Origin: JAOUEA01 sp963762075
GTDB taxonomy: Bacteria > Actinomycetota > UBA4738 > HRBIN12
NCBI GenBank assembly: GCA_963762075.1
Contig: CAVXJC010000001.1
Coordinates: 283,520 to 347,519 of the forward strand
Reading direction: 5' to 3'
DNA: 64,000 nt
A model generated the notes under the pieces. That model searched no databases. It was not told where the DNA came from and saw only the letters and a list, made by a program, of their open reading frames with translations. A program made the position numbers and the translations under genes. Of the stretch, positions 26,690-36,921 are shown piece after piece. Every line of letters begins with the position of its first letter. The first letter of the stretch is position 1.

Positions 26690-27312
26690 ATGCCTCTGCG
26701 TTCGTCCCGCGGTCGGGGGGCCTGAGGGCTCTTCGTCGTGCCTCGCAGGATTGCCGTGGATGCGAGCTGTGGGAAGACGCGATTCATGCGGTGGTCGGAG
26801 AGGGTCCATCATCAGCAGTCGTGATGCTTGTTGGCGAGCAACCCGGCGACGTAGAGGACCAACGAGGTCGCCCCTTCGTGGGACCCGCAGGCCGTTTGCT
26901 CGACCGCGCCCTCGACGCTGCGGGTGGAAGTCGTGACGAGGTTTACGTCACCAACGCGGTGAAGCACTTCCGTCACGAGCAGCGAGGCAAGAAACGCATC
27001 CATCGAAAACCGAACCTCGCGCATCTGCGCGCTTGCGCGCCCTGGATCAACCGGGAGATCGAGATTGTGCGGCCATCCATCCTTGGCTTGATGGGTTCGA
27101 CCGCCTCGCGTGCGATCCTCGGCGTCGATGTACGCGTTATGGAAGAGCGTGGCCAGGTACGCCCGACGCCTCTGGGACCTCGGGCGGTGATCACCATTCA
27201 TCCGTCAGCTGTCTTGCGTCTCAGAGATAGCGCGGAACGCGAGAGCGCATTTCAAGGCTTCGTCACCGACCTTCGGACGGCCTTTGCGGAATCTCGCCGT
27301 ATGCCGGCCTGA
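26690..27312 (+). CDS. UdgX-like uracil-DNA glycosylase, frame broken near its start
   Basis: UdgX is an iron-sulfur family uracil-DNA glycosylase that forms a covalent link to the abasic site through a His in the KRRIH loop. Here the hallmark motifs are GEQPGDVEDQRGRPFVGPAG, HFRHEQRGKKRIHRKPN (the KKRIH variant) and the late HPSAVLRLRD. The last Met-like start in the final frame (GTG 26791) would remove CRGCELW, which holds two cluster cysteines. From ATG 26690 (GAAGGA upstream) the frame MPLRSSRGRG joins the conserved LRALRRASQDCRGCELW only if the G run at 26715-26720 has one more G, so a base is probably missing there. Cytoplasmic DNA repair. Confidence 0.85.
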
Positions 27313-27358
27313 GATCGGCACCAGACCCCCGAAGGGAACGGCTGATCCGATAGGAGGA

Positions 27359-28114
27359 TCACGGAGTCGGTACGGTGATCCCGTGCGAGCGCAAGAGCCG
27401 GCAGAATCGTCGGGCGTCCCGTGGTGCGGCTCCGCCGGGATCGTTGTTGAAGTACACAAAGCTTTCGCGTGCGCCAAGATGTGCGATCCCGTCTGCCCAA
27501 CGCCGAAGGGTGTCCGAGCGGTAGGCCGCGCCGGAGCTTGAGCCCTGGTGGAAACGCACGTAGGTCCAGTCAGCCGTTACCCTCGGCCTCCATCTCACAC
27601 CAGGCTTGTGCGCAAGCACCAATGCCGCCCCACGCTCTTGCAGCAAGTCGAACACTCTCGTATCCGACCAAGATGCATGTCGGAATTCCACGGCAGTGCG
27701 AACCCGACCATGGATCGCATCGAGCAGTCCCGTCAGTAGCCCGATATCGGCCCTGAGTGTCGGCGGCAGTTGGAAGAGCACTGGGCCCAAGGTGCTCCCG
27801 AGCGCCGTCGTCACGGTCAGTAGTCGGTCGACCGGCTCCTGAGGGTCTCGAAGCCGCTTGATATGGGTGAGGTAGCGGCTGGCCTTCACGGCCATGACGA
27901 ATCCGTCGGGGGTGGTCCGATCCCAGCGCTCGAAGGTGGATGATGGAGGGAGTCGGTAGAAGGTGTTGTTCACCTCGGTGGTGACGAAGACCGAGGCGTA
28001 TGCATCGAGCCATTCGCGGACCGCAAGTTGTTGCGGGTAAAACGAGCCTCGCCAATCCGCGTACTGCCATCCGCTGGTACCAACCCAGGCGACCGAGTGG
28101 GCCGTTGCCATCAT
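27359..28114 (-). CDS. DUF72 family protein
   Basis: 251 residues. Signature segments: VGTSGWQYADWRGSFYPQQL, FVTTEVNNTFYRLPPSSTFE, GPVLFQLPPTL, RTAVEFRHASW and FVYFNNDPGGAAPRDA. DUF72 adopts a TIM barrel related to endonuclease IV-type folds; activity is not established. It is convergent with UdgX with only 46 bases between them. Two adjacent Met codons at the start make the exact first residue uncertain by one. Confidence 0.9.
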   Translation of the reverse strand: MMATAHSVAWVGTSGWQYADWRGSFYPQQLAVREWLDAYASVFVTTEVNNTFYRLPPSSTFERWDRTTPDGFVMAVKASRYLTHIKRLRDPQEPVDRLLTVTTALGSTLGPVLFQLPPTLRADIGLLTGLLDAIHGRVRTAVEFRHASWSDTRVFDLLQERGAALVLAHKPGVRWRPRVTADWTYVRFHQGSSSGAAYRSDTLRRWADGIAHLGARESFVYFNNDPGGAAPRDARRFCRLLRSHGITVPTP

Positions 28115-28429
28115 GGAGCGGTGTGGAAATGCGCGCTGAACACATCATCTCGCTACCCGGAACCTGCTCATCCAAGCCCCAGAGCAGTGCCAATCTGAAG
28201 TAGCCCTCCTCCTGGTCGAATCCGGCAGGGAGTCGCCTCGCGCCACCCACCTGAAACTGACCACGTGATCGACGCCACATACGACGGTCGTGGGAGCTGT
28301 CGGTACCTAGCGCGATCACTGCTCCGACTGCCGTGCTGATCCCGCCCGACGGATTCTCCGGTGGCGCGTCGCCGAGCCGAGACTCCCCGGTGGGCTCACC
28401 GCGTGGTTCGGACCGCCGACTGCGACTCG
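28115..28429. other. Intergenic region between minus-strand genes
   Basis: 315 bases between the DUF72 start and the stop of the dihydrofolate-reductase-fold gene. No gene, clear hairpin or repeat identified; it should contain the DUF72 promoter. Confidence 0.4.
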
Positions 28430-28974
<545 letters not shown>

Positions 28975-28975
<1 letters not shown>

Positions 28976-29688
28976 CACGTCAGCGTATCGAACCGCTCTG
29001 GGGCCAGGTCGTCGTGTCGTCGCGGTCGGAGTTGAGCACGAGGTGGTACCGGTGTCCTCTCCACTGATTCGGGCGTGGGAACCGGCAGTTCCCGGATCTT
29101 CTCGAGCGCCCGCTCGTTCTTTCCATCGGGGCTGAGGTCGTCCCACGATTCGATCTCCGCGAGCGTTCGCTCCGCCCACGCCTCGACGGTTCTGAGGAGG
29201 CTGATGAAGAAGTCCACCGCAAGTGCGCGGATGTAGACCTGGTCCTGAGTGACGGCGATGCCCTCCAAGAACTCTTGCTTGACTTCCCCACCGAACCGGA
29301 GCATCTCCCGAGCATCGGCTCGGACCTGAGTGAGTGTTGTGAGGATCTGTTCCTTGGTCCCGATGGGAGCAACGAAGAGACGGATCATGGCCTCGAAATC
29401 CATGGCGAACGGGGACACCGGAGTCGCGAGCCATTCACGCAGGGCCTCCCGGCCCTTGTCGGTGATCGAGTACACGGTGCGTGCCCGCTTCCCGACGTGC
29501 TCCTTCTTCCCGTCGAGCAGGCCCATGGCAGAGAGGCGCTTCACCTCCCGGTAGATGGCACTCTCGGCCCGCGGCCACACGTATCTGAAGTAGCGGACCC
29601 GCTGCTGCGCCAGCTCGTAGGTGGACCAGGGATGCACGGCGACCTGGGCCAGTACCGCGTACGAAGTGGTGGTCAGTTGCTCGGTCAT
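28975..29688 (-). CDS. PadR-family transcription regulator
   Basis: 237 residues. N-terminal winged helix: SYAVLAQVAVHPWSTYELAQ, ESAIYREVKRLSAMGLLDGK, RTVYSITDKGREALREWLAT; then the C-terminal dimerisation helices of PadR-s2 type. PadR proteins repress detoxification or efflux genes and dissociate on binding an aromatic or cationic ligand. The protein is longer than usual because of a basic Pro/Arg tail. It is divergent from the flavin monooxygenase, with two matching inverted repeats in the 125-base gap, and leads the operon with the DHFR-fold gene. Confidence 0.9.
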
Positions 29689-29697
29689 CCTTCCCTC

Positions 29698-29724
29698 TTG
29701 ACATACTCCAAATGCGAGTATACG
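29698..29724 (+). promoter_or_regulatory. Candidate promoter for the flavin monooxygenase
   Basis: TTGACA at 29698-29703 is followed by TATACG at 29719-29724 (15-base spacer), or TACGTT with 17. It points towards the monooxygenase start at 29814 and overlaps the first inverted repeat, so repressor binding would block it. Confidence 0.45.
29703..29721. promoter_or_regulatory. Candidate PadR operator 1: ATACTC-N7-GAGTAT
   Basis: Perfect 6-bp arms ATACTC and GAGTAT separated by 7 bases, 15 bases upstream of the padR start. Centre at 29712. The same arms and spacing recur 23 bases away, the signature of a dimer binding twice on one face of the helix. Confidence 0.7.
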
Positions 29725-29726
29725 TT

Positions 29727-29743
29727 TACTCCAATTCAGAGTA
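29727..29743. promoter_or_regulatory. Candidate PadR operator 2: TACTC-N7-GAGTA
   Basis: Perfect 5-bp arms TACTC and GAGTA with a 7-base spacer, centre at 29735, about two helical turns from operator 1. On the minus strand it contains TATACT, a good -10 element for padR, which suggests autoregulation. Confidence 0.7.
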
Positions 29744-29813
29744 TAGCCCCCAGCCGGGTTGATCCCTGGGGAGGAGCTCCCCGGCGGCGAGCGATTAACG
29801 GGAGGGTGCTGAG

Positions 29814-30956
29814 ATGGCCGGCCGAGACGGACGTGAGTACGTGGAGACCCTGGTCATCGGCGGTGGGCAGGCCGGTCTGGCGACGGGGTACCAGCTGTCG
29901 CGGCGCGATCTCGGCTACAAGATCATCGACGCCAACGCACGCATCGGGGACGCGTGGCGCAACCGGTGGGACTCGCTGCGGCTGTTCACTCCCAATCGTT
30001 TCAACCATCTGCCGGGGATGCCGTTCCCTGGATACCACTGGGGGTTCCCAAGCAAGAACGAGATGGCCGACTACCTCGAGTCATATGCTCGGAAGTTCGA
30101 CCTTCGGGTGGAGACCGGAGTCAGGGTGAAGAGGCTGACCCGGGAAGGAGATCGCTTCGTCGCGACCTCGGAGGATCGACGGTTCGAAGCAGACAACGTG
30201 GTGGTCGCGATGTCGAGCTGGCAACGGCCTCGGGTTCCCGATTACGCGCCCCAGCTCGATCCGGGGATCGTCCAGCTTCACGTTGCCGAGTACAAGAATC
30301 CGGGGCAGCTCCAGGAAGGAGACGTCCTGGTCGTTGGAGCGGGCAACTCGGGCGCCGAGGTCGCCATCGAAGTGGCGAGGACCCACAAGGTATCGCTGTC
30401 CGGGGCCGGCAACGGCGCGCTCCCCTTCCGTCCCGAGAGCGTCGCCGCCCGCGTCCTGATGCCGTTCATCGGCCGGGTCGTCTTTCACCGCGTGCTGACG
30501 ACGGGGACTCCCATCGGCAGGAAGGCTCGTCCCAAGTGGATCTCAACCGGCGAACCGTTGATCCGGACCAAACCCAAAGACCTCGCTGCTTCGGGGGTGG
30601 AACGAGTTCCTCGGGTCACCGGTGTCCAGAGCGGGCTGCCGCAACTCGAGGACGGCCGTTCTCTGGACGTCGCCAACGTGGTGTGGTGCACGGGATTCCA
30701 TCCGGGGTTCTCCTGGATCGACCTTCCGGTACTCGGCCCGCAAGAGCCGCTTCACCGCCGTGGGATCGTCGAATCGGAACCCGGTCTCTCCTTCATCGGT
30801 CTCAAGTTCCTCTATTCAGTGTCCTCCGAGCAGATCCAGGGCGTCGGGCGCGACGCGGACTACATCGCCGGGAAGATCGCCGCCCGGCGCGGGGTGCGTC
30901 GGGCGGATCAATCGGCAAACGATTCACCGGAGGAGCGAGAAGCACAACAGATCTAG
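29814..30956 (+). CDS. Flavin-containing monooxygenase-like oxidoreductase
   Basis: 380 residues from ATG 29814. FAD motif VETLVIGGGQAGLATGYQLS at the N-terminus, NADPH motif GDVLVVGAGNSGAEVAIEVA near residue 170, and the FxGxxxHxxxF-like stretch replaced by VQLHVAEYKNPGQL, placing it in the FMO/YUCCA/CzcO-like group. VVWCTGFHPGFSWIDLPVLG is the conserved ATGY-type segment. Such cytoplasmic enzymes oxygenate small nucleophilic substrates. Regulation by the divergent PadR is inferred from the operator pair upstream. Confidence 0.85.
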   Translation: MAGRDGREYVETLVIGGGQAGLATGYQLSRRDLGYKIIDANARIGDAWRNRWDSLRLFTPNRFNHLPGMPFPGYHWGFPSKNEMADYLESYARKFDLRVETGVRVKRLTREGDRFVATSEDRRFEADNVVVAMSSWQRPRVPDYAPQLDPGIVQLHVAEYKNPGQLQEGDVLVVGAGNSGAEVAIEVARTHKVSLSGAGNGALPFRPESVAARVLMPFIGRVVFHRVLTTGTPIGRKARPKWISTGEPLIRTKPKDLAASGVERVPRVTGVQSGLPQLEDGRSLDVANVVWCTGFHPGFSWIDLPVLGPQEPLHRRGIVESEPGLSFIGLKFLYSVSSEQIQGVGRDADYIAGKIAARRGVRRADQSANDSPEEREAQQI

Positions 30957-31156
30957 GCCGGCTCTTCCGCATCGGACAGGCGGGGACGCCGTTCCGGGAC
31001 ACCGCTCGAAGGAACCGGGTGTCGAGTGCGATCCGCGGGCACTGTCTCTGGTGATCACGAGTCGTTGTTGGCCATCCATCGTGACCGTCGACTTGCGATG
31101 GCCGGGCCTGACCACGGATGGGGGGGCCTCGTCGATCGGCGAAGTACGCTCGAACC

Positions 31157-32488
31157 GTGCGGCCAGTAACGAGGTATGCGAAGAGCGGAAATATCCATAT
31201 CGCCTACCAGGTGGTCGGGGGCGGGACGACGGATCTTGTCGTCCTGGGAGGGTTCTACAGTCACCTGGAGGCGCAGTGGGAGGAGTCTCGCTATGCCAGG
31301 TTCCTGGAACGTCTGGCTTCCTTCGCCCGCCTGATCCTGCTGGATCAGCGCGGCACTGGCTTGTCCGATCGAGCGGTGCGGCTTCCGACGCTCGAGCAGC
31401 ATATGGACGACGTGCTCGCAGTGATGGATGCCGTTGGCCTCGAACGCCCGGCGATCTTCGGCGTCGCCCAGGGGGGAGCGCTCGCCGCGCTGCTTGCTGC
31501 TAGCTATCCGAGGCGAGTGTCTGCCTTGATCCTCTATGCCGCATATGCACGACTGATGCGCGATGAAGACTATCCCTGGGGCAGAGACCCCGGGTGGTAT
31601 CGACGCCTTGCGCAGGACACTGAGTCCGGGTGGGGCACCGGCGCGATCTTGGAGCGCCTAGCTCCCGGCATGGCTGGAGATACAGCCTTCAAGGACTGGT
31701 GGGCAAGGTTCGAGCGTTTGATCCACAGTCCGGGCAGCGCTCTCGCCTACCTGCGGATGCAGGCAGACGTGGACATCAGGCAAGTCCTGCCGGTGATCCG
31801 TCTGCCAACCCTGGTGATGCAGCGGCGGGACGACGTCTACCGCGATCCGGGCAATAGCCGTTACCTCGCCGAGCATATCGCGGGCGCCAAGTACGTTGAG
31901 GTCCCGGGCCGCGAGCACCTCATGTACCTCGGAGATCAGGATGCTGTCCTCGACGAGATCGAGGAGTTCGTAACGGGCGTCCGCAGAATCCCCGAGTCGG
32001 GCCGAGTCCTTGCGACCCTCCTGTTCACGGACATCGTCGGTTCGACGGAGCGCGTCGCGAACCTTGGGGACGAGAAGTGGCTCGAGCTCCTCGATGCTCA
32101 CAATGCCGTTCTGCGTCGGGAGATCGGACGCTTCCGTGGTCGAGAGGTTGCCACCACGGGCGACGGATTCCTCGCGACGTTCGATGGGCCTGCGCGGGGA
32201 GTCCAGTGCGCTCTGGCGATCCGCGATGCCGTCCGCTCCCTCGGACTCGAGATCCGCGCCGGCGTGCACACCGGCGAGATCGAGCTGACCGGGGAAGATG
32301 TCAGCGGCATCGCGGTTCACGTCGGTGCACGCATCGCCTCTGAGGCTCGAGGCGGGGAGATCCTGGTCTCCGCAACTGTGAAGGATCTCGTCGCCGGATC
32401 TGGTCTCGGATTCGAGGATCGTGGGTTGCGAGCCCTGAAGGGAGCTCCATCCGAGGTTCGCTTGTTCGCAGCGATGATGGGGGACTGA
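31157..32488 (+). CDS. Alpha/beta hydrolase-class III cyclase fusion with altered nucleophile
   Basis: About 443 residues from GTG 31157 (the frame is open from 31118). Residues 1-270 form an alpha/beta-hydrolase fold (VRPVTRYAKSGNIHIAYQVV, LILLDQRGTGLSD, late REHLMYLGD with the His), but the nucleophile elbow reads GVAQGG: Ala replaces the Ser that is in GxSEGG of related proteins. Residues 285-443 form a cyclase domain with TLLFTDIVGST, TTGDGFLATF and VHVGARI. This domain order is well known in Actinomycetota and rhizobia. With a dead elbow, the hydrolase part may only bind a ligand and tune the cyclase. Cytosolic; probably monocistronic. Confidence 0.9.
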   Translation: MRPVTRYAKSGNIHIAYQVVGGGTTDLVVLGGFYSHLEAQWEESRYARFLERLASFARLILLDQRGTGLSDRAVRLPTLEQHMDDVLAVMDAVGLERPAIFGVAQGGALAALLAASYPRRVSALILYAAYARLMRDEDYPWGRDPGWYRRLAQDTESGWGTGAILERLAPGMAGDTAFKDWWARFERLIHSPGSALAYLRMQADVDIRQVLPVIRLPTLVMQRRDDVYRDPGNSRYLAEHIAGAKYVEVPGREHLMYLGDQDAVLDEIEEFVTGVRRIPESGRVLATLLFTDIVGSTERVANLGDEKWLELLDAHNAVLRREIGRFRGREVATTGDGFLATFDGPARGVQCALAIRDAVRSLGLEIRAGVHTGEIELTGEDVSGIAVHVGARIASEARGGEILVSATVKDLVAGSGLGFEDRGLRALKGAPSEVRLFAAMMGD

Positions 32489-32933
32489 GAACTCCTTCCT
32501 TACTGTTCGGAGCGAGTCGGCTGTCGGCATCGACCGAGACGCGGTCTACCCTCATGAAAGTCGACACACAGCTCCGTTCCACCGCAGGTCCTCCTCCTCT
32601 TTGCGCGCGCGCCTTGATCGAGCTGACGTCTTCGACCGCGCTCGACGTGTCGCTTACTGGGCGACCTCGCAGCCGTCGACCATTCCCACGTCCCCGGCCT
32701 GCATGCGGAGATCCCGACCGCTCCACCGTCGATCAAACCGACGGCCAGCTCGAGTCGTACCCACACTCCTGCCGGAGGCGTGATTGCGGGCCCCATGGCT
32801 GGCAGGGCGGGCGATCTGGTCGTGACCGCCACGCTAGTCCGACACCAGCGTCGCCGGCCTCCGAGCGGTAGACCGGGGACGCAGATTCCCGGTCGGCGGT
32901 ACGCTCGGACTAACCACCTGAAGGGATCCGAAC
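32489..32933. other. Intergenic region, no gene recognised
   Basis: About 445 bases between the hydrolase-cyclase stop and the LAL gene. Open frames on both strands lack ribosome sites and recognisable motifs. The last 20 bases include the CTGAAGGGATCC ribosome region of the LAL gene. Confidence 0.4.
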
Positions 32934-35900
32934 GTGGCCGCGGTTGAACCCACGATGCCGGCGCTCGCGCCGCTCCTCGAGGCCTTCTCGCCGATGGCGC
33001 TGCACGTGCGGCGGTCCTCGGGCCCGGTCGTCGGACGCCACGCCGAGCAGGACGCGATCCGTCAGGAGCTCGCTTCGGCCGGGGCTGGCCGGCTGGCGGC
33101 GCTCACGCTCGAGGGCGAGCCCGGCATCGGCAAGACCCGGCTGCTGCTCGCCGCCGGCGAGATGGCGTCGGGCGCCGGGTTCACGACGATCGCCGTGACC
33201 GCCGACGAGGAGCTCCGCGGACCGTTCCTGCTGGCACGCTCGATCGTCGGATCGGCCGCCTCCGCACCGGTCGCCCGCGGACGACCGGAGGTCGGCGAGG
33301 CGCTCACGCGTGCCCTCGACGCGATGTCCGGCCAGGACGACCCGGGCTCGCCTCGCTGCCCGCCGGACCGCCGGCTCCTTCGCACCTTCGACCTGGGCGC
33401 CGTCGCGTTCCGGGCCGTGGCCGCCGAGACGCCGCTCGCGATCCTCATCGACGATCTCCAGTGGGGCGACGACGACAGCCTGCGCCTGCTCCGCTACGTG
33501 GTCCGCTCCGATCGCCACGAGCCCGATCTTCCTGATGTTCGCGATCCGCCCCGAGGAGCTCGCGCTCGTGACCGAGGCGGTGAACCTGATCGCCGACATG
33601 GAGCGGATGGGGCTCGTCCGGCGCATGCGCGTCGACCGGTTCATGCAGCCGGAGACGCGCGCGCTGATCGCGGTCGGTGCTGGGCGGCCCCGTCGACCCG
33701 GCGGGCGCGGCGGTGATGCACGCACAGGCCGAGGGCGTCCCGTTCATCGTCGAGGAGATGGCGCGCGCCTACCGCGAAGGCGGCATGGTCCAGCAGATCG
33801 ACGGCGTGTGGCGCCTCGCTGGCAACGCCGAGCGGCTCGTGCCCTCCGCCGTGCGGACGCTGATCTCACGGCGGGCCGCGCATCTGCCCGACGACACGAA
33901 GGAGCTGCTCGCCGACGCCGCGGTGCTCGGGCGCCGCTTCAGCCTCGAGGACCTGCGCGAGGTCGAGGCCCGCGTGGACGGCCAGGACGCACGCGCCTGA
34001 CCAGGACGCGCTCGCGGGCACGCTGGCGCCGGCCGTCACCGCCGGGCTGCTCGTCGAGCACGGCGAGGAGCGGCCGCCGACTACAGCTTCCCCCACGAGC
34101 AGGTCCGCGAGTTCGCCGCCACGACGCTCACGCCCGCCGCGGCGCCGGGCGATCCACGCGGCGATCGTGGAGCTGCTGCTCGTCGGGCGAGCCGTCGCCC
34201 GCAAGCCTGCCGCTGCTCGCGCACCACGCGAAGGCGGCGGGCGACGCGGCGGTGTGCGTACGGTTCTCGGTCGAGGCGAGCCGGAACGCGCTGGCCGCGA
34301 ACGCCCCGGAGGAGGTCCTGCGCGTGGTCGAGGTCGCGCTGCCCTCGGCGGCCTCACCCCAGGAGCGGCTCGAGCTGCTGGAGGCCCGCGACCGCGCGCT
34401 CGACATGCTGCGACGCCGACGGACCGGCTCGAGGGCCTCGCCGAGCTCGCCGCGCTCGCGGAGGCGCTCGGCGACTCGCACCTCGAGCTCGACGTCCGCT
34501 GCGCCGCGCCGCCGCGCTTCGCACCGCCGAGGAGTACGACCGGGCCGCCGAGCTCGCCCGCAGGTCCGGGCGCTCGCCGAAGAGCGGGGCGAGCCGAGGC
34601 GGAGCTGGCCGCCTGCATGGAGCTCGGCCAGGACCTCCTGCACGCGACGGCCGGCGAGGCGTTCGTCCCGCGGCCCGCGAGGTCGACCTGGACGGCGCCG
34701 AGGAGGCGTTCCGCGCAGCGGTCGAGCTCGCCGCCGAGCTCGACGACGACGCCACGCTCGCCTCGGCGCTCCGCGAGATCGCCGTCGTGCAGCTCGGCCG
34801 GATCCGGCGTGGTTCGTCGACCAGGTCGCGATCGGCGGCCATCATCCCGATCGTCGCAGCGCGTCGCCGCGGGCGAGGTGCTCGAGGACATCCTGCCCGA
34901 GCTTCCGATCGCGCCGATCGTGCACGAGACGCACGGTCTGCTGCAGCGTGCGCTCGAGATCTTCGAGCGGCTCGGCGACCGGCGCGGCGCGATGGCGACG
35001 ATCATCGCATGGCCTACCTGAGCTGGGCGCCGGACATCCACCTCGGCTCGGGCTCGGCGCGGCACATCGAGGAGATCCGCCGGCTGACGTCGAAGGCGAA
35101 GGCGTTCACGAACGAGAGCGAGCGCGCGGCCTTCGAGGCGCAGATGCTCTACGGCGTCCACGTGTTCGCGCGCGCGAAGGTGATCCCCGACCTCGCGATC
35201 TCCCGAGGCGAGCAGGCGTACGACGCACGCGCGGGAGATGGGCGACCGCTCGCTCGAGTTCCTGGCGGCCGGCGGCACCGCGATGGCGCTACCTCGACCT
35301 CGGCGAGCGTCGACGCCGCGAGGCCGTGGCTCGATCGGGCCGCCGCGGTCGCGTCGGAGCACCCGACGCCGCTGCGGGCGCGCCGGCTGGAGACGTGGCG
35401 CGGGATGGTCGACGCCGCGGCGGGGGACGCCGCGGGCGATGCGGACGCCACCTGGAGCGGGCGGTGCAGCTCGCCGGCGAGCGGGCCTGCCCGCCGCGCG
35501 GTGCGAGGCGCTCGCCCGCCTCGCGGTGGAGGCGTCGCGGCTGGGCGCCGAGGACGACGACGACGAGCCTCCTCGAGTGGCCGAGCGCGCGGCGAACGAG
35601 GCCGCGGAGCTCGCCGCCGCCCTGCCCGGGCACCCGCCGTGGGGCGCGCAGGCCGACGCCGCGCTCGCGCGGATCGCGCTCGCGCGAGGCGGACCGACGA
35701 GGCCGCGGACGCACGCTCGCGCCGCCCTCGACGGCGCTGGAGTCCGCGCATGCACGAGGACGAGCACCTGGACGTCGCCGTCCCGGTGGCGAACGCGCTC
35801 GTCGCGTCCGGAGCGCCGGAGTGGGAGATGCTCCGTCCGTACCTGCAGCTGATGCTCGCGATGGTCGCCCAGCGCACGATGGACGAGGACATCGGGTCCG

Positions 35901-36172
35901 ATGGTTCCGCAGCCCGATCGGGCGCGAGCTGACGCGGCTGGTCGGACCGGTCGAGCAGCTGCCGGCCTCCGACGGTGCCGAGCACGACGGAGCGGATTCG
36001 ACGCGCTGCTGCAAGAGCCTGATCCAGGGAAAGACGAACAGCGAGATCGCCGAGGAGCTCGGGATCGACGAGCGCGCGGTCGCGCGACGGCTCGGCAGAG
36101 CTGTTCGCGCGGATCGGCGCGTCCTCGCGCGCCGAGGCCACCGCGTTCGCGTTCCGGGAGCGGGTGCTGTGA
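32934..36172 (+). pseudogene. LAL-type (LuxR/MalT-like) ATPase regulator, multiply frameshifted
   Basis: GTG 32934 follows AAGGGA. The N-terminal ATPase is clear: Walker A TLEGEPGIGKTRLLLAAG, Walker B PLAILIDDLQWGDDDSLRLL. Coding continuity then hops frames: LMFAIRPEELALVTEAVNLI, EGVPFIVEEMARAYREGGMV, a long TPR-like helical section, and at the end the LuxR-type helix-turn-helix SLIQGKTNSEIAEELGIDER followed by AELFARIGASSRAEATAFAF in another frame to the stop at 36172. The reconstructed protein is about 1,080 residues, normal for large ATP-binding LuxR regulators. At least eight frame changes are needed. Whether these are sequencing errors or real decay cannot be told here. The ferredoxin-cyclase starts 13 bases downstream. 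Confidence 0.8.
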
Positions 36173-36185
36173 GGCGGAGTCGACG

Positions 36186-36921
36186 ATGCCGCTGAGGGCC
36201 CGCGTCGACCGGCACCGCTGCATCGGCGCGGGCACGTGCATCACGATCGCGCCGACCGCCTTCGACTGGCACGAGGGCGACTTCGCGAAGGCCGGCGTCG
36301 TCGACGCGGCCAGCGTGGAGGACGAGGTGCTCCGCGAGGCGGCGCTCGCCTGCCCGACCGGCGCCATCACGGTCGAGGAGGTCGAGGAGCTGCTGCCGTG
36401 GCAGCTCCGCGGCAAGGAGGCGCCGCGCCGCGTCGAGAAGACGTTCATGTTCACCGACATCGAGGGGTCGACGAACCTCGTCGAGGCGCTCGGCGACGAG
36501 GCGTGGCAGGGCGTGCTGCGATGGCACGACGAGACGCTCCGGTCGCTGTTCGCCGAGCACAAGGGCGAGGAGGTCGTCGCGACCGGCGACGGGTTCTTCG
36601 TGGGCTTCGACTCGCCCGACGAGGCGCTCGCGTGCGCCGTCGCGATCCAGCGGCGGCTGGCGGAGCACCGGCGGACGGCGGGGTTCGCGCCGAAGGTGCG
36701 CATCGGCGTGCACGCGTCCGGCGCGACGCAGGTCGGCAAGAACTTCTCGGGCAAGGGCGTGCACGAGGCGGCCCGGATCGCGGCGCTCGCCGACGGCGAC
36801 CAGATCCTGGCGAGCCGGACGACGGCCGCCGACGGCCGGTTCCCCATCTCGGAGCCGCGGACCGTGACGCTGCGCGGGACGTCCGAGCCGGTCGACGATC
36901 GTCACGGTGGACTGGTCGTAG
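36186..36921 (+). CDS. Ferredoxin-class III nucleotidyl cyclase fusion
   Basis: About 244 residues from ATG 36186. Residues 1-70 are a small ferredoxin of the P450-associated type: RVDRHRCIGAGTCITIAPTA with Cys12 and Cys18 and EAALACPTGAITVEE with Cys56, three cysteines as in [3Fe-4S] ferredoxins. A short linker leads to a cyclase domain: KTFMFTDIEGSTNLVEAL (metal Asp91), EVVATGDGFFVGF (second Asp), VRIGVHASGAT and VHEAARIAALADGDQILASR. One surplus base near 36897 breaks the last codons; the natural end is VDIVTVDWS at the TAG 36919-36921. It lies 13 bases after the LAL gene, so the two form an operon. A redox- or oxygen-responsive cyclase is the natural inference; substrate (ATP or GTP) is unknown. 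Confidence 0.85.

Noticed and set aside
33866..36847. Very long open frame on the minus strand
   Set aside because: It is antisense to the LAL and ferredoxin-cyclase genes, has Arg/Ala/Ser-rich low complexity and no recognisable domain; a GC-driven shadow.
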